A stretch of 64,000 bases of DNA from NCBI GenBank assembly GCA_023410535.1, contig JAEYPR010000002.1, positions 62,001 to 126,000 on the forward strand, given 5' to 3'. Origin of the DNA: Bacillota bacterium. GTDB lineage: Bacteria; Bacillota; UBA4882; UBA8346. Made by a program: the position numbers and the translations under genes. This document shows positions 51,714 through 61,900 of the stretch, piece after piece. Below the pieces are notes generated by a model. It worked only from the letters and a program-made list of their open reading frames with translations, did not search any database and was not told where the DNA came from. Every line of letters begins with the position of its first letter. The first letter of the stretch is position 1.

Positions 51714-51777
51714 ATACCCATGAAGCAACCTTCCGGAAGGGTTCATTCTACCCAATCTATTAACAGGAGGAAACAAT

Positions 51778-52200
51778 ATGTCACAAGAAGTAAACGAAAC
51801 AATCAATTCCAATTCAATCCAAACCACTGCCGCCACCACGGATACGCCTACCAATCCAACGACCGATCCGGTCAAAAAATCCGGTCCGTCGCGCTCCCTT
51901 GACGCCAAACTGGGCCGGATCGCCGAGATGTTGGCGGGGATCCAGACTCACACGGAGCCGTTGCTGAAACGGGGGATCGATACCGCGTTCATCACCGAAT
52001 TTGCTGCCGGTTATCAGGCGCTGCTTGACGCCCACAACGCACAACTGGCTTACAAGGCCCGGATGATGGAGAAGACCGAGGAGATCCAAGCGAAACTCAG
52101 CGAGCTACAGCTCAATTACTCCGACGCCCGCGCCCAAGTAAAACGGATCCTGCCCAAATCCACCTGGCGCGAGTTCGGCATCGTCGACCAACGGCGTTAA
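51778..52200 (+). CDS. Hypothetical coiled-coil protein
   Basis: The 140-residue protein has a Thr/Asn-rich disordered N-terminus (1-35) and a long helical part (40-125) with a heptad-like pattern (LGRIAEMLAGIQTHTEPLLKR and MEKTEEIQAKLSELQLNYSD). It ends STWREFGIVDQRR. No known family is recognised. It has an excellent ribosome binding site (AGGAGG, 7 bases before ATG 51778) and a good promoter, so expression is likely. GC content is back to the chromosomal norm, so it is probably outside the island. Confidence 0.75.
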   Translation: MSQEVNETINSNSIQTTAATTDTPTNPTTDPVKKSGPSRSLDAKLGRIAEMLAGIQTHTEPLLKRGIDTAFITEFAAGYQALLDAHNAQLAYKARMMEKTEEIQAKLSELQLNYSDARAQVKRILPKSTWREFGIVDQRR

Positions 52201-52498
52201 CGGGAAGAATTTAAGACAGCATTGGCTTTGACTGATTCGCTTTGACCGGCCCCAGACCGCAAGCGTTTTATTTTTACCCGTTACATTGACAGCGAACAAC
52301 AAGACAAGACAGAGAGTAAACGGAATATCCAAACCCAACCTTCAGTTCAGCGGAAGGGTAACGGTCAAAGCGATCAGCATTTTTTTGTCAACAATCTTGC
52401 AATCATGTTAAAGGGCTGCTACATCAAAAATCATTCGGGTTGATGGAAGCCGCCTGAAGAACGTATTATCAACAAAATCAATATGTTGCGGTACGGTT
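52201..52498. other. Intergenic region without a recognised feature
   Basis: Between the coiled-coil gene and the promoter region of the ABC importer I see no gene, repeat or clear terminator. Confidence 0.45.
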
Positions 52499-52555
52499 AA
52501 TAAAACTTATCGGTTTTATTACAAGATTGTGCTATATTTGACAAGTTAGTATAGA
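52499..52555 (+). promoter_or_regulatory. Promoter of the ABC importer with upstream palindrome
   Basis: TTGTGC (52527-52532) and TATAGA (52550-52555) are 17 bases apart. Just upstream lies a perfect 8-bp inverted repeat AATAAAAC/GTTTTATT (52499-52506 with 52513-52520), well placed for a regulator. The start of transcription would be near 52562. Confidence 0.5.
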
Positions 52556-52562
52556 GGTAGAA

Positions 52563-52630
52563 CCCCTTTGATTTGCGTATTTATTTAGCATAGAAAGAAG
52601 CAGCAACGCTTCTGTAAAATCAAAGGGAGG
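52563..52630 (+). promoter_or_regulatory. 5' leader stem covering the Shine-Dalgarno site
   Basis: CCCTTTGATTT (52564-52574) pairs perfectly with AAATCAAAGGG (52617-52627), which is the first part of the ribosome binding site AAAGGGAGG. A smaller stem AGAAGC/GCTTCT (52597-52614) lies in the loop. The left arm would be at the very 5' end of the mRNA. The stem could limit translation or protect the message. Confidence 0.6.
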
Positions 52631-52640
52631 TCGTAGTACT

Positions 52641-53798
52641 GTGAAACACTTCAAGTGGTTAAGCCTCGTTCTCGTCCTGGTTGTAGCTTTCAGCATGATC
52701 TCAATTGCCTACGGTGAAGAAAAACCGGTCAAATTGAGCATCATCGACGTCGCAGGGAACCTGCAGCTCTCCAAACCGGCCATTGACGCTTTTAAGGCCG
52801 CCAATCCTAAACTTGTTTCCGACATTGAGTTTATCAAAGCAACCGCGCCGGAGCTTCCTTCCAAAATCAAAGCTCAGCAAGCAGCGGGTAACATCGACAC
52901 CACCTTGGTCCTTACCGGTTTTGACGGTATGGCTTCGGGCGTCGAGATGAAACTGTATGAAAAACTTTTGCCGACCTACAATTCTTACTTCCCCAACTTG
53001 TTAAAGGACTATCTGCCGGGTGCCAAACAAGCATACGATTTGTTTGAAGGTTATGGTATCACCTATACCTACTGCCCCGGTGGCCCGATGTTCACCTACA
53101 ATCCGGACAAAGTGAAGAAAGTTCCGACCACTCCGGCGGAACTGTTGGCATGGGCGAAAGCCAACCCTGGCAAATTCCTCTATGCCCGTCCGGCTAACTC
53201 CGGCCCTGGCCGCGCCTTTTTGCAAGGCCTGCCGTATATCCTTGGCGACAAAGACCCGAAAGACCCCAAGACTTGGGATAAAACTTGGAAATTCTTAAAA
53301 GAACTCGATCAATATATCGATTACTATCCGACCACGACCGGTATCGTCTTTAAAGAGATGGGCGAGGGAACCCGCTATATGGTCGCCAGCCACCTCGGTT
53401 GGGATATGAATCAACGGATCTTAGGAACCATCCCGGCTACCTCCAAAGCGTTCTTCTTAAAGAACACCACGTGGGTTACTGACGCTCACTTTATGGCGAT
53501 TCCGAAAGGGCTGGACGAAGCCCGTAAAAAAGCTACGTTAGAGTTGATGAAGTATTTGATGGAACCGAAAAACCAAGCAGTCACCTATGATAGCGGTTAC
53601 TTCTATCCCGGTCCGGCCATCAAAGGCGTAACCATCAAGATGGCTCCGGCTGAAAGTCAAAAACAAGTCGGCGCCGCAATGCGTCCGGAATATGAGCAAG
53701 CCATCAAAGCACTGCCTTCTGCGACCCAATTGGATTCCAAACCAATGGTTGAAGCCTTCGAGATGTGGGATAAGATGATCGGTTCCAAAGCGAAATAA
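52641..53798 (+). CDS. ABC transporter extracellular solute-binding protein (family 1 type)
   Basis: The 385-residue protein has a signal peptide (LSLVLVLVVAFSMISIAYG, cleavage near residue 25) and no lipobox Cys, which is unusual for a Gram-positive binding protein. The mature part is a two-lobe type II binding fold of the polyamine/iron/thiamine kind (YGITYTYCPGGPMFTYNPDKV and TTGIVFKEMGEGTRYMVASHLGWDMN). GTG 52641 follows GGGAGG. It is the first gene of an importer with ATPase and two permeases. The substrate is unknown; the PotA/PotB/PotC-like partners allow polyamine, phosphonate or sugar. Confidence 0.9.
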   Translation: MKHFKWLSLVLVLVVAFSMISIAYGEEKPVKLSIIDVAGNLQLSKPAIDAFKAANPKLVSDIEFIKATAPELPSKIKAQQAAGNIDTTLVLTGFDGMASGVEMKLYEKLLPTYNSYFPNLLKDYLPGAKQAYDLFEGYGITYTYCPGGPMFTYNPDKVKKVPTTPAELLAWAKANPGKFLYARPANSGPGRAFLQGLPYILGDKDPKDPKTWDKTWKFLKELDQYIDYYPTTTGIVFKEMGEGTRYMVASHLGWDMNQRILGTIPATSKAFFLKNTTWVTDAHFMAIPKGLDEARKKATLELMKYLMEPKNQAVTYDSGYFYPGPAIKGVTIKMAPAESQKQVGAAMRPEYEQAIKALPSATQLDSKPMVEAFEMWDKMIGSKAK

Positions 53799-53818
53799 TT
53801 CGATTCAAGTCAAGCACA

Positions 53819-53850
53819 CAGAAGAGACGTTGCTTTCAACGTCTCTTCTG
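53819..53850 (+). terminator. Hairpin between binding protein and ATPase genes
   Basis: A 14-bp perfect stem CAGAAGAGACGTTG (53819-53832 with 53837-53850) has loop CTTT and no T-run after it. It is probably an mRNA-stabilising or partial terminator, giving more binding protein than transporter. Confidence 0.75.
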
Positions 53851-54052
53851 AATAATCGCTAAATTTCCCGGGTAAAATCAGGCAACCAAAGTTTTTTGCG
53901 TGCAAATTGAAATTGGATGTTGCATAACTCCAAAGAGCATTGCGAAGTTATGAGTTTTCATATTCATATTTTACGGAACCCATGTCGCAATTGGTTGGAT
54001 GTCAAGAAAATTGCGACAGGTACAAAAAAATGATAATGATGGTGATTAAAAA

Positions 54053-55159
54053 ATGAGAGATTTCAAACGTTGTTCCATCAAAAATGTCTGCAAAATCTTC
54101 GGCCCCAAGACCGCGTTGAACAACTTCACCCTGACGCTCGAAAAGGGCGAGTTTGTGACCTTCTTGGGACCTTCCGGTTGTGGAAAATCAACCGCGCTGA
54201 ATTGTATTGCCGGGTTGCTCCCGATCTCCAGCGGCGAAATTTTTATTGACGATGAATGTATTGATGATGCCAAACATAGCGTTCCGGCTGAAAAGCGCGA
54301 GTTCGGCATGGTCTTCCAAAGCTATGCGCTATTCCCGCATTTAACCGTCTTTGATAATATCGCCTTTGGACTGGAATTAAAGAAGCTTCCCAAAAACACA
54401 GTTATTGAGCGCGTCTGTAATGTGTTGAAAATGGTTCACCTTGAAGGGTATGAGGAAAAGTTCCCGGGTCAAATGTCCGGTGGCGAGCAACAACGGGTGG
54501 CGATCGCCCGCTGCATCGTGATGGAACCGCGCTTATTAATGTTGGATGAGCCGCTTTCGAACCTCGACGCCAAACTGCGCGTGGATATGCGCTATGAATT
54601 AAAAGCATTGCATGATCGGTTGCAAGTTACCTCCATCTATGTAACCCACGACCAGCAGGAAGCGTTGGCGCTTTCCGACCGGATTGTGGTTATGCGCAAA
54701 GGGAACATTCAACAGATCGGCACTCCGGAAGAGGTTTACTCCGAACCCGCCAATCTGTTTGTCGCCGACTTTATGGGCTTCCGGAATATCTGGGAAGCCA
54801 AAGTGGAAGCAATGTCCGAGAACGGCGAGATCACGCTCAACGCCAACGGGATCAAACTGGTGTCGCGTTCGCGGGCCAATCAAGCCAAATGGAATGCCTT
54901 AACCTCAGCTTATAAAAACGGGGAGTCGGTCTTTACGGCGATTCGTCCCGAAGACGTCCTCTTGGGTGAAGGTTCGCTCAATCAGCAACAATGCAATATT
55001 GGAGTGGTGGAGTACCTTGGTCAGACCAGTCAGGTCTCGGCGACGTTTGATAACGGCATCCGTGTCGACTTACGCCCGGAAGGACGGCTCAAGCAGAACG
55101 AAAAGGTCAATCTCTGGATGCCAGCTGAAAAAGTTCTGGTTTTCCCGAAAGAAGGTTAA
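54053..55159 (+). CDS. ABC transporter ATP-binding protein (PotA-like)
   Basis: The 368-residue ATPase has Walker A GPSGCGKST, the Q-loop VFQSYALFPHLTV, signature MSGGEQQR, Walker B LLMLDEPLSNLDAK and a switch His in VTHDQQEA. The C-terminal ~100 residues form a TOBE regulatory domain with AIRPEDVLLG. It energises import of the ligand caught by the upstream binding protein. ATG 54053 has a weak site GGTGA. The next gene starts 3 bases after its stop. Confidence 0.95.
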   Translation: MRDFKRCSIKNVCKIFGPKTALNNFTLTLEKGEFVTFLGPSGCGKSTALNCIAGLLPISSGEIFIDDECIDDAKHSVPAEKREFGMVFQSYALFPHLTVFDNIAFGLELKKLPKNTVIERVCNVLKMVHLEGYEEKFPGQMSGGEQQRVAIARCIVMEPRLLMLDEPLSNLDAKLRVDMRYELKALHDRLQVTSIYVTHDQQEALALSDRIVVMRKGNIQQIGTPEEVYSEPANLFVADFMGFRNIWEAKVEAMSENGEITLNANGIKLVSRSRANQAKWNALTSAYKNGESVFTAIRPEDVLLGEGSLNQQQCNIGVVEYLGQTSQVSATFDNGIRVDLRPEGRLKQNEKVNLWMPAEKVLVFPKEG

Positions 55160-55162
55160 AGT

Positions 55163-56026
55163 ATGAATCAGAATAAATGGGATCGCAACTTGTTCCTGAT
55201 TTTACTGCCGGCGCTTACTTTTATTGTCTTTTTGTTCATATATCCGTTTGTGCATGGTATCTTTCTAAGCTTGACCAATGGCGACGGCCAATTTACCCTG
55301 GAAAACTATTTGAAATTTTTCACTGACGAATGGGAGTTCCGGACGATTGGCGTAACCTTGGGAATCGCGCTGCCGGCAACTTTGATCAATGTCATCCTGG
55401 CCATTCCGTTCTCCTATTATATGCGGCATGGCGTCAAGGGCGAAAAATTGATCACCTTTTTCTTGATCGTCCCGATTACGTTGGGAACGGTTTTAATCTC
55501 CGAAGGAATGCTCTCTTTCATGGGACCCCACGGCTGGGTCAACCAATTCCTGATGGCGGTTTTCCATTTAAAAGAACCGCTGCGTTTTACCCACAATTAT
55601 TTTGGCGTGCTTCTCTCGCTGGTGATTTCCGGTTTCCCCTTTGCGTTTCTGATGTTGCTGGGCTATATCTCCGGTGTTAATCCCGACCTGGAAAAGGCCG
55701 CTAAAATGCTGGGAGCCAACAAATGGGAGACATTTTGGAAGGTGCTTTTCCCGTTGTTGGTCCCGGGAATTGCCATCGCTTTCTGCTTGAATTTCGTGAT
55801 GGCCTTCTCGGTTTATCCGTCAGCGGTTTTGCTCGGTCAGCCGTCCGGGCCGACGCGGGTAATTTCAATCGCCGCTTATCAGTGGGCGTTTGAGAAATTC
55901 GACTTCAATATGGGTTCGGCGATCTCCATGATTATGGCCGCGATTGAGCTGTTTGTCGTCATGATTGTTCTGTTTTGGCGATCGAAAATCTATCGCAGCG
56001 CCTCGATTTCCGGTGGCAAAGGCTGA
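55163..56026 (+). CDS. ABC transporter permease (first subunit)
   Basis: The 287-residue protein has about six membrane helices and the EAA loop coupling motif EKAAKMLGANKWETFWKVLFPLL. The N-terminal helix FLILLPALTFIVFLFIYPFVHG and the GPTRVISIAAYQWAF end are typical of the PotB-like subfamily. ATG 55163 follows AAAG and lies 3 bases after the ATPase stop. It pairs with the next permease. Confidence 0.94.
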   Translation: MNQNKWDRNLFLILLPALTFIVFLFIYPFVHGIFLSLTNGDGQFTLENYLKFFTDEWEFRTIGVTLGIALPATLINVILAIPFSYYMRHGVKGEKLITFFLIVPITLGTVLISEGMLSFMGPHGWVNQFLMAVFHLKEPLRFTHNYFGVLLSLVISGFPFAFLMLLGYISGVNPDLEKAAKMLGANKWETFWKVLFPLLVPGIAIAFCLNFVMAFSVYPSAVLLGQPSGPTRVISIAAYQWAFEKFDFNMGSAISMIMAAIELFVVMIVLFWRSKIYRSASISGGKG

Positions 56027-56052
56027 TTTGACTGAAAAATGGGGGCATTACC

Positions 56053-56868
56053 GTGCAAAAGAAATTAAATTTATCCGGTATTCTATTTTTTGCTTCAATT
56101 GCAATCTTTCTGGTTAATATTTGCGGTATCTTGTTAACCGTTATCCTCAACTCGATCAGTAAAGGTTGGTTTTCGGGCATTTTTCCGACGATCTTTACCA
56201 GTGAATGGTATAAATTCGTCACCACCGATCATGACATACCCAACCTATTGATGGTCACCTTTACCGTGGCTATCGCGGTTGTCATCATTTCATTACTGAT
56301 CGCGTATCCTGCCGCTTATGGTTTAGCTCGCTATAATTTTAAATTTAAGGGTTTCTTGATGTCCTTGTTTATGTTGCCCATGATCGTACCGCCGATGGCA
56401 TACGGTATTCCGTTGGCAACCGTACTTTACAAGTTTCATCTGGCAAGTAAAATTACCGGTGTCGTTCTGGCGAACTTGGTACCGATTGTGCCGTTTATGA
56501 TCCTGATCCTATCGCCCTTTATCGAACAGGTGGGCACCAACCTTGAATCGGCCGCCAAAATGTTGGGCGCCAGTAAGTTCCAGACCTTCTTCAAGGTGTT
56601 GATTCCCTTGACGATGCCCGGCATTTTGACCGCCAGTATTTTGTCAATCGTCAAAACAATCTCCATGTTTGAACTGACATTCCTGGTGGCGGGCGGGAAA
56701 TCCCAGACGATTATCGTCGCGTTGTACGCCGACGCTTATGCCGCCGGAGCCCGTCCGGCCCAAGCGATCGACGCGTTGGCGGTGATTTATTTCTTAACCG
56801 CGATGGCCTGTTTGGTGGTGGCGCTGAAGTTCGTCAGCCCGACCCAAATGGTTTTCAAAGTGAAATAG
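56053..56868 (+). CDS. ABC transporter permease (second subunit)
   Basis: The 271-residue protein has six predicted helices and the EAA motif LESAAKMLGASKFQTFFKVLIPL; PotC-like subfamily. GTG 56053 with GGGGG upstream is the start. A terminator follows the stop, so the importer is a four-gene unit (binding protein, ATPase, two permeases). Confidence 0.94.
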   Translation: MQKKLNLSGILFFASIAIFLVNICGILLTVILNSISKGWFSGIFPTIFTSEWYKFVTTDHDIPNLLMVTFTVAIAVVIISLLIAYPAAYGLARYNFKFKGFLMSLFMLPMIVPPMAYGIPLATVLYKFHLASKITGVVLANLVPIVPFMILILSPFIEQVGTNLESAAKMLGASKFQTFFKVLIPLTMPGILTASILSIVKTISMFELTFLVAGGKSQTIIVALYADAYAAGARPAQAIDALAVIYFLTAMACLVVALKFVSPTQMVFKVK

Positions 56869-56889
56869 TATGTTGCGTTTTCAATGCGA

Positions 56890-56920
56890 CAAGCCGGCTC
56901 GGTAGAGCCGGCTTGTTTTG
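56890..56920 (+). terminator. Terminator of the ABC importer operon
   Basis: CAAGCCGGCTC (56890-56900) pairs perfectly with 56905-56915 around GGTA and is followed by TTTTG. Confidence 0.9.
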
Positions 56921-56934
56921 CGTAATCAAGCATT

Positions 56935-57666
56935 TCAATTGGATGCTTGCAAAATCGGAATCGCCGCTTGGAACCCTCTGATGATCGCATCGCATAGTTG
57001 TTCCTGATAATTTTGGCACTGTAATAAATAGCGGTCGTCGGGGTTGGAGATATAGCCGATCTCAACTAAGACGATGGGCACTTTAGCCTGGCGTAAGATA
57101 TAATAAGAGGCGGTTTTCGGCAGTTTCGTATACGGCTGGACTTCGTTCAACTGGCCTTGAATCGCACCGGCCAACAAACCGGAAACCCGGGAATGCGGTG
57201 AAGCAAAGACGCTGGGACCTCGCCGAAAGCGATAGCGGCTCCAATTGGTGTGGACACTGATGATTGCGACGACTTGAGCCGCCTGCAACACTTCCAGACG
57301 CCGCTGAAGGTCGTCGCGTTTATAGGGCTGACCGCGGTTTTCATAGCGGGCGAGGGGACTTAACAGTTGATCCTCATTGCGTGAAAGCGTCGTTTGAAAT
57401 CCGGCGGCGGCGAAACGTGCGGCTAATTTTTTGGCGAAGACGAGGTTGAAGTCCTTTTCTTTTAAAGAACCAAATAGCGTCCCCGAATCGATGCCGCCAT
57501 GACCGGGGTCAATTCCAATCCGGAATGTCGAGTGAACATAGGAATGTCCGACCATAAAAGCAGTATGAGTGATTGCCGCCCCGATGCCGGTAAGCGTCAA
57601 AAACAGAACCGTAATTTTTAACCACAATTTTACATGGCGCTGGCCATAAAAGCATACGATTTTCAT
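56935..57666 (-). CDS. cwlD: N-acetylmuramoyl-L-alanine amidase, CwlD-like
   Basis: The 243-residue protein has an N-terminal membrane anchor (about 14-36) and an Amidase_3 zinc domain: GIDPGHGGIDSG, NEDQL, ISVHTNWS and VLVEIGYISNPDDR contain the zinc His and Glu ligands and the catalytic Glu. CwlD cuts stem peptides from muramic acid in spore cortex as a step to muramic-delta-lactam. Length and layout fit CwlD more than a vegetative amidase with binding repeats. It converges with the ABC importer across a terminator. The presence of cwlD supports a spore-forming host. Confidence 0.85.
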   Translation of the reverse strand: MKIVCFYGQRHVKLWLKITVLFLTLTGIGAAITHTAFMVGHSYVHSTFRIGIDPGHGGIDSGTLFGSLKEKDFNLVFAKKLAARFAAAGFQTTLSRNEDQLLSPLARYENRGQPYKRDDLQRRLEVLQAAQVVAIISVHTNWSRYRFRRGPSVFASPHSRVSGLLAGAIQGQLNEVQPYTKLPKTASYYILRQAKVPIVLVEIGYISNPDDRYLLQCQNYQEQLCDAIIRGFQAAIPILQASN

Positions 57667-57878
57667 TTCAAATAATGTATACTGGGATTGGCCCGTCCAT
57701 TATTCGACAATACCCGAGGTATTTTCGGCTTGATTGATATTTTTTATTGATCGAAGCATTCTATAGAAGTTGAAATAAATACCGCAGCAAAACGCATGGA
57801 TCCAAACATTCGTCGATCTCCTTACTGAACGGTTGGAATTGACGTGATATACATTCACGAATCGAAGGAGCCAAAAAG

Positions 57879-58538
57879 ATGAAGAATTATGGATGTTCGA
57901 AGGTCCAGGCCCATCCTTGGCATGGGATTGCGGCGGGGGAGAATGCGCCGATCATTGTGAACGCCTTTATCGAAACGGTCCCGTTTGACACAGTGAAATA
58001 TGAGATCGACAAAGCGTCGGGTCATTTAAAGTTAGATCGTCCTCATAAATATTCGAGTCTTTGTCCCACCCTTTACGGATTTATTCCCCAAACTTTTTGC
58101 GGCGAACGGGTCGCGCGTTTTGCGGCGGAACGCTGCGGCGAGGATGTCGGACGCGGGGATCAGGACCCGTTGGATATTTGTGTGTTGACCGAGACAACAA
58201 TTAACCGTAGCGATATTTTGGTTACGGCCCGTCCGATCGGCGGTTTTCGGCTATTCGACCGGAATGAAGTGGACGATAAGATCATCGCGGTGCTTTTGGA
58301 GGACTCGGTCTTTGGGGAATGTACTTCCTTAAGCCAGATTCCCCGGGGGTTGCTTGACCGGTTGAAACATTATTTTTTAACCTATAAAGACTCGCCGGAT
58401 AACTCCCCGGAACGGCATTTTATTGAAATTTCCGATGTGTATGATGTTCACGAGGCCAGAAAAGTTATTGAGCATGCCTCAACCGACTACACGAAGGAAT
58501 TTGCCACTGATCATACCGTCTTGATGAACCTACGTTAA
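57879..58538 (+). CDS. ppa: Inorganic pyrophosphatase (family I)
   Basis: The 219-residue enzyme hydrolyses pyrophosphate to drive biosynthesis. Metal-binding Asp residues lie in GDQDPLDICVLTE near residue 91; IETVPFDTVKYEIDKASGHLKLDRP and LYGFIPQTF are earlier family blocks, and RHFIEISDVYDV is later. It is slightly longer than the typical 175 residues owing to N- and C-terminal extensions. ATG 57879 follows GAAGGAG. It stands alone between cwlD and gltB. Confidence 0.93.
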   Translation: MKNYGCSKVQAHPWHGIAAGENAPIIVNAFIETVPFDTVKYEIDKASGHLKLDRPHKYSSLCPTLYGFIPQTFCGERVARFAAERCGEDVGRGDQDPLDICVLTETTINRSDILVTARPIGGFRLFDRNEVDDKIIAVLLEDSVFGECTSLSQIPRGLLDRLKHYFLTYKDSPDNSPERHFIEISDVYDVHEARKVIEHASTDYTKEFATDHTVLMNLR

Positions 58539-58609
58539 GCGGCGGTCGATTGGCAAAAATTGCTCGGTTTCAAACAGCAGGATTCATCCTGATATTGCCG
58601 AAACATCTT

Positions 58610-58676
58610 TAATCAAGCGGAGCGTGGTTCCTTAGAAGAACACGCTCTTTTTTTATCCGTAGCTATCGCTTGATTA
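58610..58676 (+). terminator. ppa terminator inside a larger inverted repeat
   Basis: AGCGTG/CACGCT (58621-58626 with 58641-58646) followed by a T-run makes the terminator. It is enclosed by a perfect 10-bp pair TAATCAAGCG (58610-58619) with CGCTTGATTA (58667-58676), which may form an alternative, longer stem. Confidence 0.75.
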
Positions 58677-58721
58677 GGGGCAGGTAAAATGCTTTGTATA
58701 TTGTATTTTTCGACAAATATA

Positions 58722-58750
58722 TTGACACTGAATGCGTCAGATTATAAAAT
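58722..58750 (+). promoter_or_regulatory. gltB promoter
   Basis: A consensus TTGACA (58722-58727) and TAAAAT (58745-58750) are 17 bases apart, giving a leader of about 240 bases before gltB. Confidence 0.65.
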
Positions 58751-58816
58751 TCTAAGTAATCATCAAAAACGCGGAAAACAATTCCGCAATGCGGAAAACC
58801 TTAGTGATTTTTGCTA

Positions 58817-58841
58817 TTTTATGACCTTTCGGGTCATAAAA
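58817..58841 (+). promoter_or_regulatory. Hairpin in the gltB leader
   Basis: TTTTATGACC (58817-58826) pairs perfectly with GGTCATAAAA (58832-58841) around TTTCG. No T-run follows. The leader could hold a regulatory element, but I find no match to the known glutamine RNA motif. Confidence 0.5.
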
Positions 58842-58996
58842 TTGTCTTGGAGTCGTTCGTGTCCTCCTGCTTCACGCGCTGGATGAGAAAGCGACAATCG
58901 TAGCATTTTTAGGATAGTGGTTCTAAGTCGGCGCGATTGGACATTTTTCGACTGCATACTTGGGAAGTATTTTTTATGTAGAAAGGTTGAACGGAT

Positions 58997-61900
58997 ATGA
59001 AACAGTGCGGACTTCCATCCAAGCAGGGTCTTTACGATCCCCAGTATGAACATGACGCATGCGGTATCGGTTTTGTAGTTAATATTAAAGGCGCAAAATC
59101 ACACCGGATCGTTCGTGAAGGCTTAACAGTACTTTGCAATTTGGACCATCGCGGCGCCCGCGGCGCCGAGTCCACTACCGGTGATGGAGCCGGTATTTTA
59201 TTGCAAATTCCTCATTCGTTTTTGAAACATTCCTGTTCGAAGCTTGGACTGGAACTCCCGGAATCTGGCCAATACGCGGTGGGAATGATTTTTTTACCTC
59301 CTGATCCCGCTGACCGGCTCACCTGTGAGCAACAATTTGAAAAGTTTATCGTAGCCGAAGGTCAAACGGTTTTGGGCTGGCGTACAGTGCCAACCTGTAA
59401 TATTTCCATCGGGAAATCCGCCAAAGTCAGTCAACCCTTTATCCGCCAGGTATTTATCGGACGGAACGCGGCGCTCGCCGATGAGTTGGCTTTCGAGCGT
59501 AAATTATACGTCATCCGGAAACAAGCGGAAAAAGCGATCCGGTATGGCGGGGCCGAATCCGGCCGGTATTTCTATGTCGCCAGCCTCTCTTGCCGGACGA
59601 TCGTTTATAAAGGAATGCTCACCCCGGAACAGGTGGAAGAGTTTTATCCCGATCTGGCCGATCCGCTGATGGAAAGCGCGTTGGCTTTGGTCCATTCCCG
59701 GTTCAGCACCAACACCTTCCCCAGTTGGGAGCGGGCCCATCCCAACCGTTATCTGATTCATAACGGCGAAATTAACACCTTGCGCGGCAATTACAACTGG
59801 ATGCATGCCCGGGAGTCGATGTTTCAGTCGGCAATGTTCGGCTCGGACATGGCCAAGATCACTCCGATTGTCAATTCCGACGGCAGTGACTCGGCAATGT
59901 TCGACGAGTCGTTGGAGTTTATGATGTTGGCTGGCCGTTCGCTGCCGCACGCGGTGATGATGATGATCCCGGAGCCTTGGTCCAAGCATGAAAGCATGGA
60001 TCCGGCCAAACGGGCTTTTTATGAATATCACAGCTGTTTGATGGAACCGTGGGACGGTCCTGCCGCCATGGCCTTCTCCGACGGCAAGATTGTCGGCGCG
60101 GTCCTCGACCGGAACGGTCTCCGCCCGGCCCGTTACTATGTAACCAAAAACGATATGGTGATTTTAGCTTCCGAGGTGGGTGTGGTTGACCTCCAGCCGG
60201 AGGAAGTGGCTTCGAAGGGTCGCTTGCAACCGGGCCGGATGTTATTGATCGATACCGAAGCCGGCCGGATTATTACCGATGAAGAGTTGAAGCAGAGTCT
60301 GGCGACGGCTAATCCTTATCAAGAGTGGCTCGACCAATATCTGGTCAAACTGGCCGATCTACCGGGAGCGCAAGCCGCCGCGCCTACCGCTCCCGAAACG
60401 TTGCTCATGCGTCAACGGGCTTTTGGGTATACCTTTGAGGAATTACGCAAAATTATTGCACCGATGGCCCAAGATTCGGTCGAGCCGACCGGGGCGATGG
60501 GAACCGATATTCCGTTGGCGGTGCTGTCTGATCAACCGCAATTGTTATATAACTACTTTAAGCAACTGTTTGCCCAAGTAACCAACCCGCCGATCGACGC
60601 GTTGCGGGAAGAGATTGTTACCGGCACCGAGACCTTCCTGGGGTCGGAGGGCAACATCCTCGACCCGCGTCCCGAAAGCTGTCACCAGATTAAATTGGAG
60701 ACGCCGATTCTCTCCAACGACGAGTTGGCGAAGCTGGCGCAGTTGGACCGGACTGATTTTAAAGCGGTGACCCTGCCGATCCTCTTTCCGGCCGCCGCGG
60801 CTGGCGCCGGTCTGAAACAAGCTTTGGACGAACTGTTTGCCGAAGCCAGCCGGCAATTGACCGCCGGTGCCAATGTCTTAATTTTGTCCGATCGCGGCGT
60901 AACCCCGGAGTTGGCTCCGATCCCGGCGCTACTGGCCGTAGCCGGTTTGCACCATTTCTTAATCCGGAAGCAGGTGCGGACCCAGGTTAGTCTGGTGATT
61001 GAATCGGCGGAACCGCGCGAAGTCCACCATTTTGCGCTGCTGTTGGGGTACGGCGCTTCGGCGATCAATCCGTATTTGGCCTATGAGACCGTCACGCGGA
61101 TGGTTAAGGACAATATTCTCTCCGGTTTGGACAGCGATAAAGCCATTAAGAACTATGGTAAAGCGGTCGTGAAGGGAATTGTCAAGGTTCTTTCCAAAAT
61201 GGGGATTTCGACCATTCAAAGTTACCAAGGAGCGCAGATCTTTGAAGCGCTCGGCTTAAATCAAACCGTGATTGACGAGTACTTTACCGGAACGCCGTCG
61301 CGGGTTGGCGGAATCGGTCTCGATGTGATCGCTGAGGAAGCCCTGATCCGTCACAATGCCGCCTTTAACGAGCGCCAGGCCGACCAGCATAACCTGGAGG
61401 CAGGCGGGGTCTATCAATGGCGCAAAGACGGCGAGTACCATCTCTATAATCCACAGACCATTCATACATTCCAACAAGCTTGTTGGAACGATGATTATCA
61501 ACTATATAAAGAATACGCCAAGCTGATCAGCGGCGAAACCCAACAGCAGAGCACCCTCCGGGGATTGTTGGACTTCACCAACGCCAATCCGATCCCCTTG
61601 GACGAAGTGGAATCGGTGGAGGATATCTGTCGCCGTTTTAAGACCGGCGCAATGTCGTACGGTTCGATCAGTCAAGAGGCGCATGAATGTTTAGCGATCG
61701 CCATGAACCGCCTGAAAGGCAAGAGCAATACCGGCGAGGGCGGCGAGGATCCGGAGCGTTTCAAACCGGATGCCAACGGCGATTCCCGTTGCAGCGCCAT
61801 TAAACAGGTGGCTTCGGGACGGTTCGGAGTGACCAGCGAGTACCTGGTCAATGCCGCAGAGATTCAGATCAAGATGGCGCAAGGCGCGAAACCGGGCGAA

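Larger units (their letters stand above)
51200..51777. other. Non-coding stretch at the island's right edge
   Basis: I find no gene here. It contains a short decamer-like repeat (51324-51362) and a hairpin ACTACTCGAA/TTCGAGTAGT near 51463-51484, which on the minus strand is followed by a T-rich run. The promoter of the next gene is at 51685-51713. Confidence 0.4.
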
